Assembly (NCBI GenBank): GCA_026391735.1
Contig: JAPLDL010000013.1
Coordinates: 109,913 to 173,912 of the forward strand
Direction of reading: 5' to 3'
DNA: 64,000 nucleotides
From: Bacteroidota bacterium
GTDB taxonomy: Bacteria > Bacteroidota > Bacteroidia > Bacteroidales > FEN-979
Position numbers and translations under genes: made by a program. The first letter of the stretch is position 1. Every line of letters starts with the position of its first letter. The notes under the pieces are model-generated. The model saw only the letters and a program-made list of their open reading frames with translations. It searched no databases and had not been told where the DNA came from. This document shows positions 8,701 through 17,939 of the stretch, one piece after another.

Positions 8701-10104
8701 ATGGAAGATCCTTTTGAATCACAGTTCGACCCTGAGCTGATTGCCCTTGTAAGAAATTACGAGGACATGGTCAACCATAAGGAACAGCATTTCTTTGATG
8801 TCTTTGAATACGAAGATATTATTGACTATTATCTTTATCTGAACGACTTCCCTTCAGCTCTTCAATGTTTAAAAAAAGCTCTGCGCCAGCATCAGAACAA
8901 TCCGTTGATCCTGCTGAAGCAGGTACAATACTATATCTATAATAAAAAAGACCATGAAGCGCTGAACCTGCTTGATCAACTTGACCAGACTGATGTAAGT
9001 GACGCCGACTTTCAGGTTCAGAAAGGTAACCTCTACAGCCAGCTTGAACGGTCCGAGAAAGCAATTCAGTCATTCAAGAAAGCGCTGGAAAACGGTGAGG
9101 AACAGGATGACATTTATGTGAGCCTGGCATTTGAGTACGAAAATCTTGGCAAATACAAGCATGCCATTGGTCATCTTACCGAAGCTATCCGCATTAATCC
9201 GGAAAATGAAGCAGCCCTGTTTGAAATTTCCTTTTGCTTCGAAATCACCAAGCAATCCGAAAAATGCATTGAATTCTTTTCAAACCTTCTCAACGACCAT
9301 CCCTATTCGAAGGTTTCCTGGTTCAACCTGGGTGTGGCATACGGGAATATGGAAGAGTTTGACAAATCGATTGAGGCCTATGATTATGCTATTGCAATTG
9401 ACGAGTCGTTCTCTTCCGCTTATTTCAACAAAGCCAATTGTTACGCAAATGCCGGCATGTACGAGAAAGCCATACAGACTTATCTCGAGACCTTGTATTA
9501 TGAAGATCCTGAACCTTTGACCTATTATTACATAGGTGAATGTTATGAAAAACTTTGCCAGTTTGATTACTCAATCGACTATTACAAGAAAGCCATCACG
9601 CTTGACAGTGATTTTGCCGACGCATGGATGGGGATCGGCATTGCCTATGATGAGCTTGGAAAACCACAGACTGCGCTCTCTTATATCAGGAAAGCCATAA
9701 AATTATCTCCTGCAGTCCCAGAATACTGGTCAATGCTGGGCGACATGTATGTCAAACTGAATCGTTTGGATGAAGGCATCCCTGCATACAGGAAAGCTAT
9801 AGAGCTGAATCCTGATGACCCTGACGTATGGCTTGATCTTTCTGTTGCTTATGCGGATGCCCGGCTCTACCAGGAAGCATATGAAGTGCTTCTTGAAGGA
9901 TTGAAATACCATGATGAGAATCCCGATTTCTTCTTCGGGATGGCTTACTACCTCTACCTTTTGGGCCGGAGTAAACATGCCGGAGAGACCCTTTCGAAAG
10001 CCCTTACTATGGACTTCGATGGCTATAAGAGATTATTTACCATGTTCCCTGAAGCCCAGCATCACCCTGCAGTCGTCGGGATTATTGAAGCACACAAAAA
10101 ATAA
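8701..10104 (+). CDS. Tetratricopeptide-repeat protein
   Basis: A 467-residue protein without signal peptide, built almost entirely of TPR units (about ten, from residue 45 to about 430). Canonical examples are AYGNMEEFDKSIEAYDYAI and MYVKLNRLDEGIPAYRKAI. TPR arrays act as protein-protein scaffolds. The N-terminus is acidic (MEDPFESQFDPEL). It is followed 5 bp later by the ComA-like gene and then aroE, so it looks like the first gene of a three-gene operon. The functional link between the scaffold and the two enzymes is not obvious. Confidence 0.88.
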   Translation: MEDPFESQFDPELIALVRNYEDMVNHKEQHFFDVFEYEDIIDYYLYLNDFPSALQCLKKALRQHQNNPLILLKQVQYYIYNKKDHEALNLLDQLDQTDVSDADFQVQKGNLYSQLERSEKAIQSFKKALENGEEQDDIYVSLAFEYENLGKYKHAIGHLTEAIRINPENEAALFEISFCFEITKQSEKCIEFFSNLLNDHPYSKVSWFNLGVAYGNMEEFDKSIEAYDYAIAIDESFSSAYFNKANCYANAGMYEKAIQTYLETLYYEDPEPLTYYYIGECYEKLCQFDYSIDYYKKAITLDSDFADAWMGIGIAYDELGKPQTALSYIRKAIKLSPAVPEYWSMLGDMYVKLNRLDEGIPAYRKAIELNPDDPDVWLDLSVAYADARLYQEAYEVLLEGLKYHDENPDFFFGMAYYLYLLGRSKHAGETLSKALTMDFDGYKRLFTMFPEAQHHPAVVGIIEAHKK

Positions 10105-10109
10105 ACCAT

Positions 10110-10898
10110 ATGATGAACATTGACCTTCCTTATTTGCCCGATCGATCTTTAAAACCCCGCCAAACGGGTATTGCAATGGTTATGGATAAAAGCCTGAGTG
10201 TTCGTGAAGCCGAAGACCTGGTATCAGTCGGCAGCGATTATATCGACTATGTCAAGCTTGGCTTTGGCACTGCCCTGGTTACCCGTGACCTTCAGAAAAA
10301 AATCCAGGTATATAAAGACGGTGGTATAAAAGTCTATCTCGGAGGCACCCTCTTTGAGGCTTTCTTCATCCGCGACCGTTTCGATGACTTCCGTAAGTAC
10401 ATTGACCAGCTGGGTCTCGATACGGTAGAGATTTCCGATGGCTCAATGAGTATTGACCATGATGTTAAATGCGAACATATTAACATCCTTTCCAGACAAT
10501 ATACTGTTCTTTCTGAGGTAGGATCAAAGGAATCGGGTATACTCATTTCACCGGGCAAATGGATAGAAATGATGCAGAAAGAGCTGCAGGCCGGATCTTT
10601 TAAAGTTATTGGTGAAGCCAGGGAAACTGGCAATGTCGGTATTTACAGGCCCACAGGCAAAGCTCATGTGGCCCTGATCAATAAGATATTAAGCAAGGTC
10701 GACATCCAGAAAATTATCTGGGAGGCCCCGCTGAAATCCCAGCAGGTATGGTTTATCAAACATTTTGGAGCAAATGTAAACCTCGGTAACATTCCCCCCG
10801 CTGAAATCATTCCTTTGGAAACTTTAAGACTGGGTTTAAGAGGAGATACTTTTTTCCAGTTTCTTCCTGAAAAACTAAAAAAGTTCCAGCAGGTTTGA
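10110..10898 (+). CDS. ComA-family phosphosulfolactate synthase
   Basis: A 262-residue TIM-barrel protein of the ComA family. The founding member adds sulfite to phosphoenolpyruvate to form phosphosulfolactate, the first step of coenzyme M synthesis in methanogens. Family features include DYVKLGFGT near residue 48, KVYLGGTLFE and the central EISDGS. Coenzyme M is not expected in this organism. Here the product may feed sulfolactate or a sulfonate such as a sulfonolipid head group, but that is inference and no comB or comC is adjacent. The start ATG is 5 bp after the TPR stop, and its stop overlaps the TTG start of aroE. Confidence 0.82.
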   Translation: MMNIDLPYLPDRSLKPRQTGIAMVMDKSLSVREAEDLVSVGSDYIDYVKLGFGTALVTRDLQKKIQVYKDGGIKVYLGGTLFEAFFIRDRFDDFRKYIDQLGLDTVEISDGSMSIDHDVKCEHINILSRQYTVLSEVGSKESGILISPGKWIEMMQKELQAGSFKVIGEARETGNVGIYRPTGKAHVALINKILSKVDIQKIIWEAPLKSQQVWFIKHFGANVNLGNIPPAEIIPLETLRLGLRGDTFFQFLPEKLKKFQQV

Positions 10899-11653
10899 AC
10901 ACACAGCCCAACCGGTTCGGACTGATCGGTTACCCGCTTGAACATTCAGCATCAGCTGAATATTTCGCTGAAAAATTTAAACGCGAAGGCCTCACTCATT
11001 CCTATTCTCTTTTCCCATTATTGTCGGCGGATGAGGTACTGCCTCTGCTCCATGCCGTACCCGGTTTGCAAGGTTTTAATGTGACCATCCCATTCAAACA
11101 AAGCATAATTCCGCTGCTTGATCAGCTGGACCCTATTGCCGAAGAAATCGCCGCGGTGAACACGGTTGTTGTAAAGCGTTCAGATTCCGGGTTCCAACTT
11201 TCAGGATATAATACCGATGCCGACGGATTCGGAAAATCCCTGAAACCCGGCTTCCGGCATACCCATGCATTGATCCTGGGAACAGGAGGTTCGTCAAAAG
11301 CTGTCACTTACTGCCTGAAGAGAAAAGGGCTTAATGTCCTGCATGTTTCACGAAATAAGAGGGATAACTCGACCATCGGTTATGAGGACATCGGCAGTGA
11401 TTTGCTGAACCGGTTTACATTTATTGTGAATTGCACGCCTTTAGGAATGTTCCCTCTTACCGATGCTGCCCCTGACCTGCCTTATGAACTGCTGAAACCC
11501 TTCCATGAAGCATATGACCTCATCTACAACCCAATTGAGACCAGGTTCTTACGTTACGCGCGTGAAGCTGGTGCTGTTACTCAGAACGGAAGGAACATGT
11601 TCGAGAACCAGGCAGATCTCTCGTTTGAGATCTGGATGACATCTGACATCTGA
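10895..11653 (+). CDS. aroE: Shikimate dehydrogenase AroE
   Basis: Reduces 3-dehydroshikimate to shikimate with NADPH in aromatic amino acid synthesis. Motifs seen: substrate loop GYPLEHSAS, catalytic lysine in NVTIPFKQS, NTDADGF, and the dinucleotide loop LGTGGSSKAV. The only start that preserves the N-terminus is TTG at 10895, overlapping the upstream TGA as TTGA. The last four residues (TSDI) and the stop codon are encoded by the first units of the heptad repeat that follows, so the C-terminus has been shaped by that repeat. The length of 252 residues is close to the Bacteroidota norm. Confidence 0.93.
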   Translation: MNTQPNRFGLIGYPLEHSASAEYFAEKFKREGLTHSYSLFPLLSADEVLPLLHAVPGLQGFNVTIPFKQSIIPLLDQLDPIAEEIAAVNTVVVKRSDSGFQLSGYNTDADGFGKSLKPGFRHTHALILGTGGSSKAVTYCLKRKGLNVLHVSRNKRDNSTIGYEDIGSDLLNRFTFIVNCTPLGMFPLTDAAPDLPYELLKPFHEAYDLIYNPIETRFLRYAREAGAVTQNGRNMFENQADLSFEIWMTSDI

Positions 11654-11700
11654 CATCAGATACCAGATGTCAGATATCAGATGTCAGATGTCAGATGTCA
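11641..11700. repeat. Heptad word repeat (GTCAGAT family), inverted
   Basis: Eight exact 7-nt steps run from 11641 to 11696, with a partial ninth. Two units read ATCTGAC, then the orientation flips and six read (A/G)(T/C)CAGAT. The halves can pair into a hairpin. The repeat contains the stop codon of aroE on one side and the stop codon of the convergent DUF4342 gene on the other. A second copy of the same family lies at 17147-17216. Confidence 0.85.
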
Positions 11701-11961
11701 GTCTTTTTTCTCAGGTTCTTCATTGCGGATGACCTCGATCTTCAGGTGTGCGACCATCGCCGCGATGGCTCCCACTGCAGCCAGCATCGGAGCTATAAGC
11801 GCCCCAATAACTCCTATCGTTACAGGGATCTCAAGATAAACCTTTCCGGTTTCATCCTTAATAATAATCCGTCTGACATTGCCCTCGTGAATAAGCTGCT
11901 TGACTTTTTCAACCACCTCTTCACTTTTTACCCTGAATTCTTCCTTTATGTTTTCCATCAC
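11698..11961 (-). CDS. DUF4342 small membrane-associated protein
   Basis: An 87-residue protein matching the DUF4342 pattern. A charged N-terminal helix (about 1-28) is followed by a short beta region (RRIIIKDETGKVYLEIPVTIG), a hydrophobic Ala/Gly/Ile segment (about 49-72) and an acidic tail. The function of the family is unknown. The stop codon lies inside the heptad repeat shared with convergent aroE. The first two codons are both ATG, so the start could be 3 bp downstream. Confidence 0.75.
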   Translation of the reverse strand: MMENIKEEFRVKSEEVVEKVKQLIHEGNVRRIIIKDETGKVYLEIPVTIGVIGALIAPMLAAVGAIAAMVAHLKIEVIRNEEPEKKD

Positions 11962-12020
11962 TAGTTCAATTTATACCTCATTTTGACGAAGCCTGAAACC
12001 CAATGTTACATTGTACAGGC

Positions 12021-13400
12021 TTATCTTAACAACATTTTCAATAACCGGAATTTACCCTTATACGGAGGATATCTCACAGGAATATCAACCCTCGTGGATT
12101 TACTTAGGACAGACCTGTGATGCGAGAAGGTGTCAAAGCTGAACTGTCCGTGATATTGCCCCATACCCGAATTCCCCACTCCCCCGAATGGCAGGTTCGG
12201 ATTGGCAATATGGGTAATAACATCGTTGATACAGGCTCCTCCTGATGAGGTTTTTGCTATGAAAGCATCCTGTCTGGCTTTGTCTTCAGAGAAATAATAT
12301 AAAGCCAAAGGTTTTGGGTTGGAGTTGATGAACCTAATGACTTCTTCTATGTCTGAAAACTCCATGACAGGCAGGATCGGACCGAAGATCTCTTCCTGCA
12401 TCACAGGGTCACCGGGTCCGATACCGTCAAGAATCGTAGGAGCAATATAGCGGTCGTGGATATTCACCTCACCTCCGCATATGACTTTTCCCTGCCCAAG
12501 GAAAGCCGCGAGCCTCTGGGTTTTTTCCTCACTCACAATGCGCGGATAATCGCTGCTTTCTTTCGGATGGGCACTAAAATATTGGATTATTTTATTACTC
12601 ATTAGCCGTAGCAACTCATCCTTAACAGAAGTATGCACGAACAGATAATCCGGGGCGATACAAGTTTGCCCTGAATTCAGAAATTTGCCCCAGGTAATGC
12701 GGCTTGCAGCAACTTTCAGGTCGGCATCCGCATCTACGACGCAAGGACTTTTCCCGCCGAGTTCCAGGACAACAGGACTGAGGTTCCTGGCTGCTGATTC
12801 CATCACAATCCTGCCTACTGCAGGGCTTCCTGTGAAGAAAATATGATCCCATTTTTCCCTGAGCAGGGCCTTGCTTGTTTCAACATCACCATTGAAAATT
12901 GATATATACCGGGGATCAAAGAACCGGGTGATCATTTCTTCCATCACACCGGCTATTGCCGGGGTTAATTCGGATGGTTTCAGTGCCACGCAATTTCCTG
13001 CTGAAACAGCTCCAATAAGTGGGTTGATCAGAAGCTGAAACGGATAATTCCAGGGAGCCATGATCAGCACAAGACCAAATGGCTCCTTATATATCCTGCT
13101 CTTCGACCAGAAATGAAGTACCTGGTTCGTTCCTGTTTTTAAAGGTTTTGCCCATTGGTGCAACTTATGGATATGCCTCCCTGCTTCTTCCAGCACCAGT
13201 CCGATCTCGGTCTCGTAAACCTCGAACTTTGACTTGCCGAGGTCTGTCCTGAAGGCTTCATAAAGCTGGTCTTCATAAGCAAGAATGGCCTTTCGGAGAG
13301 TCTTTAATTGCTCGATTCTGAAATCCAGATCCCTGGTCAGGTAGGCGTTGAAGAACTCCCGCTGGGACTGGAGTACAGAAGGTATGTTCTGAATTTGCAT
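12021..13400 (-). CDS. NAD(P)-dependent aldehyde dehydrogenase (class 3 type)
   Basis: Oxidises aldehydes to acids. The 459-residue protein is close to the class 3 ALDH length and has general base Glu213 in LELGGKSP, nucleophile Cys247 in NSGQTCIAPD, the NAD-site MAPWNYP and EEIFGPILP. The C-terminus (RYPPYKGKFRLLKMLLR) is basic and amphipathic, as in membrane-associated ALDH3-type enzymes acting on long-chain aldehydes, so a fatty-aldehyde role is plausible but not shown. The gene is transcribed alone. Its leader holds four units of a heptad repeat, and a -7 box lies beyond these. Confidence 0.9.
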   Translation of the reverse strand: MQIQNIPSVLQSQREFFNAYLTRDLDFRIEQLKTLRKAILAYEDQLYEAFRTDLGKSKFEVYETEIGLVLEEAGRHIHKLHQWAKPLKTGTNQVLHFWSKSRIYKEPFGLVLIMAPWNYPFQLLINPLIGAVSAGNCVALKPSELTPAIAGVMEEMITRFFDPRYISIFNGDVETSKALLREKWDHIFFTGSPAVGRIVMESAARNLSPVVLELGGKSPCVVDADADLKVAASRITWGKFLNSGQTCIAPDYLFVHTSVKDELLRLMSNKIIQYFSAHPKESSDYPRIVSEEKTQRLAAFLGQGKVICGGEVNIHDRYIAPTILDGIGPGDPVMQEEIFGPILPVMEFSDIEEVIRFINSNPKPLALYYFSEDKARQDAFIAKTSSGGACINDVITHIANPNLPFGGVGNSGMGQYHGQFSFDTFSHHRSVLSKSTRVDIPVRYPPYKGKFRLLKMLLR

Positions 13401-13421
13401 GGGTTCAAAATTTAATTATCC

Positions 13422-13449
13422 GGGTCACTATTCACGATTCACGGGTCAA
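13422..13449. repeat. Short heptad word repeat (ATTCACG family)
   Basis: Four 7-nt units (GGGTCAC, TATTCAC, GATTCAC, GGGTCAA) lie in the leader of the aldehyde dehydrogenase gene, between its -7 box and its start codon. The word matches that of the repeats at 24874 and 37072. Confidence 0.6.
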
Positions 13450-13452
13450 GGT

Positions 13453-13460
13453 CAAAGGTA
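13453..13460 (-). promoter_or_regulatory. -7 element for the aldehyde dehydrogenase gene
   Basis: Minus-strand TACCTTTG matches TAnnTTTG, about 53 bp before the start at 13400. Just upstream, 13461-13468 and 13483-13490 form an 8-bp inverted repeat (CTTAATTT/AAATTAAG) that could be an operator. No -33 TTTG is clear. Confidence 0.45.
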
Positions 13461-13505
13461 CTTAATTTCAATTCCCTGAAAAAATTAAGCAATTTCTCGT
13501 TAACA

Positions 13506-13537
13506 TTTGGTAAACTCCAAAGAATTATGTAATTTTG
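13506..13537 (+). promoter_or_regulatory. Promoter of rpsO
   Basis: TTTG at 13506-13509 and TAATTTTG at 13530-13537 are separated by 20 bp, an excellent match to the Bacteroidota housekeeping promoter. It lies 50 bp before the rpsO start. Confidence 0.75.
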
Positions 13538-13587
13538 CAGCCCGATTTTAATACCCTAAAAAATACGTTAATTTAAGTTTTCAGAAA

Positions 13588-13857
13588 ATGAATTTTGCAC
13601 CTGAAGTAAAGAAGACAGCATTTAAAGAGCACGGAAAATCTGAATTTGACACTGGTTCAGCAGAAGCCCAGATTGCATTGTTTACCATGAAGATCCAGCA
13701 TCTTACCGAGCATCTTAAAATAAACAAAAAAGACATGGCCACCGAAAGATCCCTTGTTGGCATGGTTGGAAAGCGCCGCCGTTTGCTCGACTACCTGAAG
13801 CAAAAAGAGATTGGCCGTTACAGGGCTATCATCAAGAAACTGAATATCCGTAAGTAA
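13588..13857 (+). CDS. rpsO: 30S ribosomal protein S15
   Basis: S15 binds the central domain of 16S rRNA and bridges to the large subunit. The 89-residue protein has the usual length. It shows the family segments DTGSAEAQIALFTMKI and HLKINKKD, and the C-terminal GKRRRLLDYLKQK with basic rRNA-contacting residues. It has its own promoter and a strong downstream hairpin. pnp follows in the same direction, the classical rpsO-pnp order. Confidence 0.98.
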   Translation: MNFAPEVKKTAFKEHGKSEFDTGSAEAQIALFTMKIQHLTEHLKINKKDMATERSLVGMVGKRRRLLDYLKQKEIGRYRAIIKKLNIRK

Positions 13858-13876
13858 GGTATTTCTTTACGGAATT

Positions 13877-13908
13877 GTAAAAGAGGCAATGTGAATTGCC
13901 TCTTTTAC
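13877..13908 (+). terminator. Hairpin terminator after rpsO
   Basis: A perfect 14-bp stem (GTAAAAGAGGCAAT pairing with ATTGCCTCTTTTAC) closes a 4-nt GTGA loop. The 3' arm carries the T-run. Placed 19 bp after the rpsO stop, it should terminate or attenuate read-through into pnp. Confidence 0.85.
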
Positions 13909-13999
13909 TATCTGAAAGACTGTAAGAATTTTATCCCGGGCTTGCAGCTTCCTTTAATAAACCAGAAAATCCGGGCCCATACATAAAGAATTATTCCAG

Positions 14000-16216
14000 A
14001 TGAACCCTATTTTAAAAACTTTCCAGCTCCCCGACGGTCGCGAGGTAAGTATTGAAACCGGACGCCTCGCAAAGCAGGCCGACGGTTCCGTTGTCGTCAA
14101 GCTGGGCGATACTATGTTACTGGCCACCGTGGTTGCCAGGCAGGAAGCAGGCGAAAATGTTGATTTCATGCCGCTTTCCGTTGAATACCGTGAAAAATAT
14201 GCTGCAGCTGGCCGTTTCCCCGGTGGTTTCTTCAAACGTGAAACCAGACCGTCCGATTACGAGGTACTGATCGCACGCCTCGTCGACCGCGTATTAAGAC
14301 CTCTCTTCCCCGATGATTTTCATGCAGAAGTACAGGTTATCATAACCCTCATCTCTGCCGACAGGAATATCATGCCCGATGCACTTGCAGGACTTGCTGC
14401 ATCAGCTGCTCTTGCTGTTAGTGACATTCCTTTCCTCGGACCAATCTCCGAAGTGCGCGTGGCCAGGATCAATGGACAATTTGTTGTCAACCCTAACATT
14501 TCAGACCTTGCCAATGCAGATATCGACATCCTGGTCGGTGCAACCATGGAAAACATAATGATGGTGGAAGGTGAAATGAAAGAAGTTTCGGAAGACGCGA
14601 TGGTGGAAGCCCTCCGTGTTGCCCATGATGCTATAAAAGTTCAATGCCAGGCTCAGATGGACCTTGCTTCTCAGATCGAGTCATCAAAAGTCAAGCGGGT
14701 ATATTGCCATGAGGTCAATGATGCAGAATACATGCAAAAGATACATGCCGCTTGTTACGATAAGATATATGCCATGGCAGCTAAAGGAGTTGCCGACAAA
14801 CACGAACGCAAAACTATCATTGATACTATAAAAGAAGAATTTGTTGCTGCACTTACCGAAGAAGAAAAGGTAAAGTACGCTCCTATGACAGGCCGTTATT
14901 ACCATCATCTTGAAAAGGAAGCTGTCAGGAATGCAACTCTTGACGCACGTATTCGCGTTGACGGCCGTAAACTCGATCAGATCCGCCCTATCTGGAGCTC
15001 GGTCGATTATCTTCCGGCAGCCCATGGTTCGGCTGTCTTTACCAGGGGTGAGACCCAGTCACTGACTACCGTCACTTTGGGAACCAAACTTGATGAACAG
15101 GTCGTAGACGGTGCGGTGATCGAAGGTAAAACAAATTTTATGCTGCATTATAACTTCCCTCCCTTTGCAACAAAGGAAGTGAAACCCATCCGCAGTACAA
15201 GCAGAAGAGAGATCGGCCACGGCAATCTCGCTCTCCGTGCATTAAAACCTGTCCTGCCCACAGATGAGGACAGCCACTATACCATCCGCATTGTTTCGGA
15301 CATTCTGGAATCCAACGGTTCGTCATCCATGGCGACCGTCTGTGCAGGAACGCTTGCTCTGATGGATGCCGGTGTGAAGATCAAAAAACCTGTATCAGGC
15401 ATTGCCATGGGCCTCATTACCGATATGAAGACTGGAAAATATGCTGTTCTTTCTGATATCCTTGGCGACGAAGACCACCTCGGTGACATGGACTTCAAGG
15501 TTTGCGGTACTGCCGACGGTATAACAGCCTGCCAGATGGATATTAAATGTGACGGTCTATCCTATGATATTCTAAAAGAAGCTCTGGAACAGGCAAAACG
15601 TGGAAGAATGCATATTCTCGGCGAAATGGCTAAGACCATCACTGAACCCCGTGCAGATTACAAACCATTCGTACCTCGTATCACCCAGATTAAGATACCC
15701 CGTGAATTTATCGGCGCTATTATCGGCCCTGGAGGAAAGGTCATACAGGAAATGCAACGTGAAACAGGAACCACCATTGTTATCGAAGAAGTCGGCGAAT
15801 TCGGCGTTATCGATATTGTGGCCGATAATGTTGACGCAAGGGATGCCGTTCTCAACAAGATCAAGAGGATCGTTGCCGTACCTGAGGTTGGAGAAATATA
15901 TAAAGGCAAAGTGAAAAATATCCAGCCTTTTGGAGCCTTTATCGAGATCCTTCCAAACCAGGACGGGCTGCTTCATATCTCCGAAATTGAGTGGAGACGC
16001 CTTGAAAAGGTCGAGGATGCTCTGAAAGTCGGTGATGAAGTGGAAGTGAAACTTATCGAGGTCGACCCTAAGACAGGGAAACTAAAACTGTCAAGGAAGG
16101 TCCTCCTGCCCAAACCCGAAGGGATGCCCGAGCAGAAAGAAGGTCATCGCAGCGGCCCAAGACCGGAGCACAGATCGGAACACAGACCCGATCACCGTCA
16201 TCCGAGAAATGATTAA
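14000..16216 (+). CDS. pnp: Polyribonucleotide nucleotidyltransferase (PNPase)
   Basis: A phosphorolytic 3'-5' exoribonuclease of mRNA decay. The 738-residue protein has two RNase PH-like domains (about 1-220 and 315-545, the second with [14 protein letters not shown]), a linking helical domain, a KH domain (about 565-625, containing [14 protein letters not shown]) and an S1 RNA-binding domain (about 628-700). The last 30 residues are an unusual His/Arg/Glu/Pro-rich tail ([17 protein letters not shown]), probably flexible and possibly RNA-binding or protein-binding. Start ATG at 14000. Confidence 0.98.
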   Translation: MNPILKTFQLPDGREVSIETGRLAKQADGSVVVKLGDTMLLATVVARQEAGENVDFMPLSVEYREKYAAAGRFPGGFFKRETRPSDYEVLIARLVDRVLRPLFPDDFHAEVQVIITLISADRNIMPDALAGLAASAALAVSDIPFLGPISEVRVARINGQFVVNPNISDLANADIDILVGATMENIMMVEGEMKEVSEDAMVEALRVAHDAIKVQCQAQMDLASQIESSKVKRVYCHEVNDAEYMQKIHAACYDKIYAMAAKGVADKHERKTIIDTIKEEFVAALTEEEKVKYAPMTGRYYHHLEKEAVRNATLDARIRVDGRKLDQIRPIWSSVDYLPAAHGSAVFTRGETQSLTTVTLGTKLDEQVVDGAVIEGKTNFMLHYNFPPFATKEVKPIRSTSRREIGHGNLALRALKPVLPTDEDSHYTIRIVSDILESNGSSSMATVCAGTLALMDAGVKIKKPVSGIAMGLITDMKTGKYAVLSDILGDEDHLGDMDFKVCGTADGITACQMDIKCDGLSYDILKEALEQAKRGRMHILGEMAKTITEPRADYKPFVPRITQIKIPREFIGAIIGPGGKVIQEMQRETGTTIVIEEVGEFGVIDIVADNVDARDAVLNKIKRIVAVPEVGEIYKGKVKNIQPFGAFIEILPNQDGLLHISEIEWRRLEKVEDALKVGDEVEVKLIEVDPKTGKLKLSRKVLLPKPEGMPEQKEGHRSGPRPEHRSEHRPDHRHPRND

Positions 16217-16283
16217 ATTTGTAACCTTAATACCAGCTTTTCGTAAAACTGACCAACCAAAGGTATAAAACAAAACATCGCGC

Positions 16284-17147
16284 ATGAGGCAGCTGAAGAT
16301 CACGAAACAGGTCACCAACCGCGAAACCGCGTCGTTAGATAAATATCTCCAGGAGATCGGTAAAGTTGAGCTCATTACCGCCGACGAAGAGGTATCCCTT
16401 GCACAGAGAATCAAGCAAGGCGACCAGGCCGCATTGGAAAAACTTACCAAAGCCAACCTCCGTTTCGTGGTCTCTGTATCAAAACAATACCAGAACCAGG
16501 GACTGAGCCTGCCCGACCTGATCAACGAAGGAAACCTGGGTTTGATCAAGGCGGCCCAACGTTTCGATGAAACACGCGGATTTAAATTCATTTCCTACGC
16601 TGTTTGGTGGATCCGCCAGTCAATCCTTCAGGCTCTTGCTGAGCAGTCGAGGATCGTGAGACTACCTTTGAATAAGATCGGATCAATAAATAAGATCAAT
16701 AAGGCTTACGCCCAGCTTGAGCAGCAGTATGAAAGGGAACCGAATTCCGACGAGATCGCACATCTGCTTGAGATCAGTGAAAACGAGGTCAAAGAATCAC
16801 TGCGTAACTCAGGGCGTCATGTTTCAATGGACGCTCCTCTTATCCAGGACGAAGACAATACTATGTACGACGTCCTCAAGGGCGAGGAAAACACTACTCC
16901 TGATAACGGACTCCTCTATGAATCCCTGAAAAAGGAAATAGAACGTGCAGTTTCAACGCTCACTCAGAGGGAAGCCGATGTGATCCGCCTGTATTTCGGT
17001 CTTAACGGCAGTCATCCGATGACCCTCGAAGAGATTGGCGAACGCTTCGACCTCACCCGCGAACGCGTGCGTCAGATCAAGGAAAAAGCAATCCGCAGAC
17101 TGAAACATACCTCACGGTCGAAGATATTGAAAACCTATCTAGGATAA
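16284..17147 (+). CDS. rpoD: Primary RNA polymerase sigma factor (RpoD/SigA)
   Basis: The housekeeping sigma factor. At 287 residues it lacks region 1.1, as is usual in Bacteroidota. Region 1.2 is at about 14-45. Region 2 includes [18 protein letters not shown] and the -10 recognition helix in the stretch around [14 protein letters not shown]. Region 3 follows, and region 4.2 carries the helix-turn-helix [19 protein letters not shown]. It recognises the TAnnTTTG-type promoters seen across this window. The stop codon is immediately followed by an inverted heptad repeat. Confidence 0.97.
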   Translation: MRQLKITKQVTNRETASLDKYLQEIGKVELITADEEVSLAQRIKQGDQAALEKLTKANLRFVVSVSKQYQNQGLSLPDLINEGNLGLIKAAQRFDETRGFKFISYAVWWIRQSILQALAEQSRIVRLPLNKIGSINKINKAYAQLEQQYEREPNSDEIAHLLEISENEVKESLRNSGRHVSMDAPLIQDEDNTMYDVLKGEENTTPDNGLLYESLKKEIERAVSTLTQREADVIRLYFGLNGSHPMTLEEIGERFDLTRERVRQIKEKAIRRLKHTSRSKILKTYLG

Positions 17148-17216
17148 TCTGCCATCCGACATCTGCCATCTGCCATCAGATATCAGATATCAGATGTCAG
17201 ATAGCAGATGTCAGAT
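17147..17216. repeat. Heptad word repeat (GTCAGAT family), ten exact units, inverted
   Basis: Exactly ten 7-nt units in 70 bp. Four run in one orientation (ATCTGCC, ATCCGAC, ATCTGCC, ATCTGCC), then six run in the other (ATCAGAT three times, GTCAGAT, AGCAGAT, GTCAGAT). The first base is the last base of the rpoD stop codon. It fills most of the gap between rpoD and rpe. The arms can fold into a hairpin. Confidence 0.88.
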
Positions 17217-17232
17217 AAATCGTAATTCGTAA

Positions 17233-17880
17233 ATGCACCTCATCGCTCCATCTCTCCTCTCAGCTGACTTCCTCAACCTTGAGAAAGATATCGAGATGGT
17301 CAACCGCAGCCAGGCCGACTGGTTTCACCTGGATGTGATGGACGGTGTGTTTGTTCCTAATATTTCTTTCGGGCTTCCTGTTGTTGAAAAGATTAAACAG
17401 GCCGCACTTAAGCCTTTGGACGTGCATCTCATGATCGTCGACCCTGACCGTTATATTGAGAGGTTTCGCAAAGCAGGGGCCGACATTATCAGCGTTCACG
17501 CCGAAGCCTGTACGCATCTGCACCGGTCGGTCTTCCTCATCAAAAACACCGGGGCAAAAGCAGGAATAGTTCTTAATCCGCATTCACCTGTTTGCCTGCT
17601 CACCGAGATTATCGCCGATGCGGATATGGTTCTGCTGATGAGTGTTAACCCGGGGTTTGGCGGGCAAAAATTCATCGAAAACACCTACCGGAAAGTCAGA
17701 GAACTCAAAGAACTGATCCTTAAAAAAAATTCAGCCTCCCTGATTGAGATCGACGGAGGCGTTGACCTCGCAAATGCCCCTCTCCTCGTGAGGGAAGGTG
17801 CCGACATCCTTGTTACTGGCAATACGGTATTTGCCTCTTCAAATCCTGAAGAAACGATCAGGCAGCTAAAGAATTTCTGA
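17233..17880 (+). CDS. rpe: Ribulose-phosphate 3-epimerase
   Basis: Interconverts ribulose-5-phosphate and xylulose-5-phosphate in the pentose phosphate pathway. The 215-residue TIM barrel has the family motifs HLDVMDGVFVPNISFG with catalytic Asp and metal His, HLMIVDP, the strand MSVNPGFGGQKF, and IEIDGGV with the second catalytic Asp. ATG at 17233 lies 16 bp after the heptad repeat. The length is typical. Confidence 0.96.
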   Translation: MHLIAPSLLSADFLNLEKDIEMVNRSQADWFHLDVMDGVFVPNISFGLPVVEKIKQAALKPLDVHLMIVDPDRYIERFRKAGADIISVHAEACTHLHRSVFLIKNTGAKAGIVLNPHSPVCLLTEIIADADMVLLMSVNPGFGGQKFIENTYRKVRELKELILKKNSASLIEIDGGVDLANAPLLVREGADILVTGNTVFASSNPEETIRQLKNF

Positions 17881-17939
17881 TCTTCCCTCATTTCATTTTT
17901 CTTTTTTGCTATTTTTACATTTCATAGTCCTTATGAACC

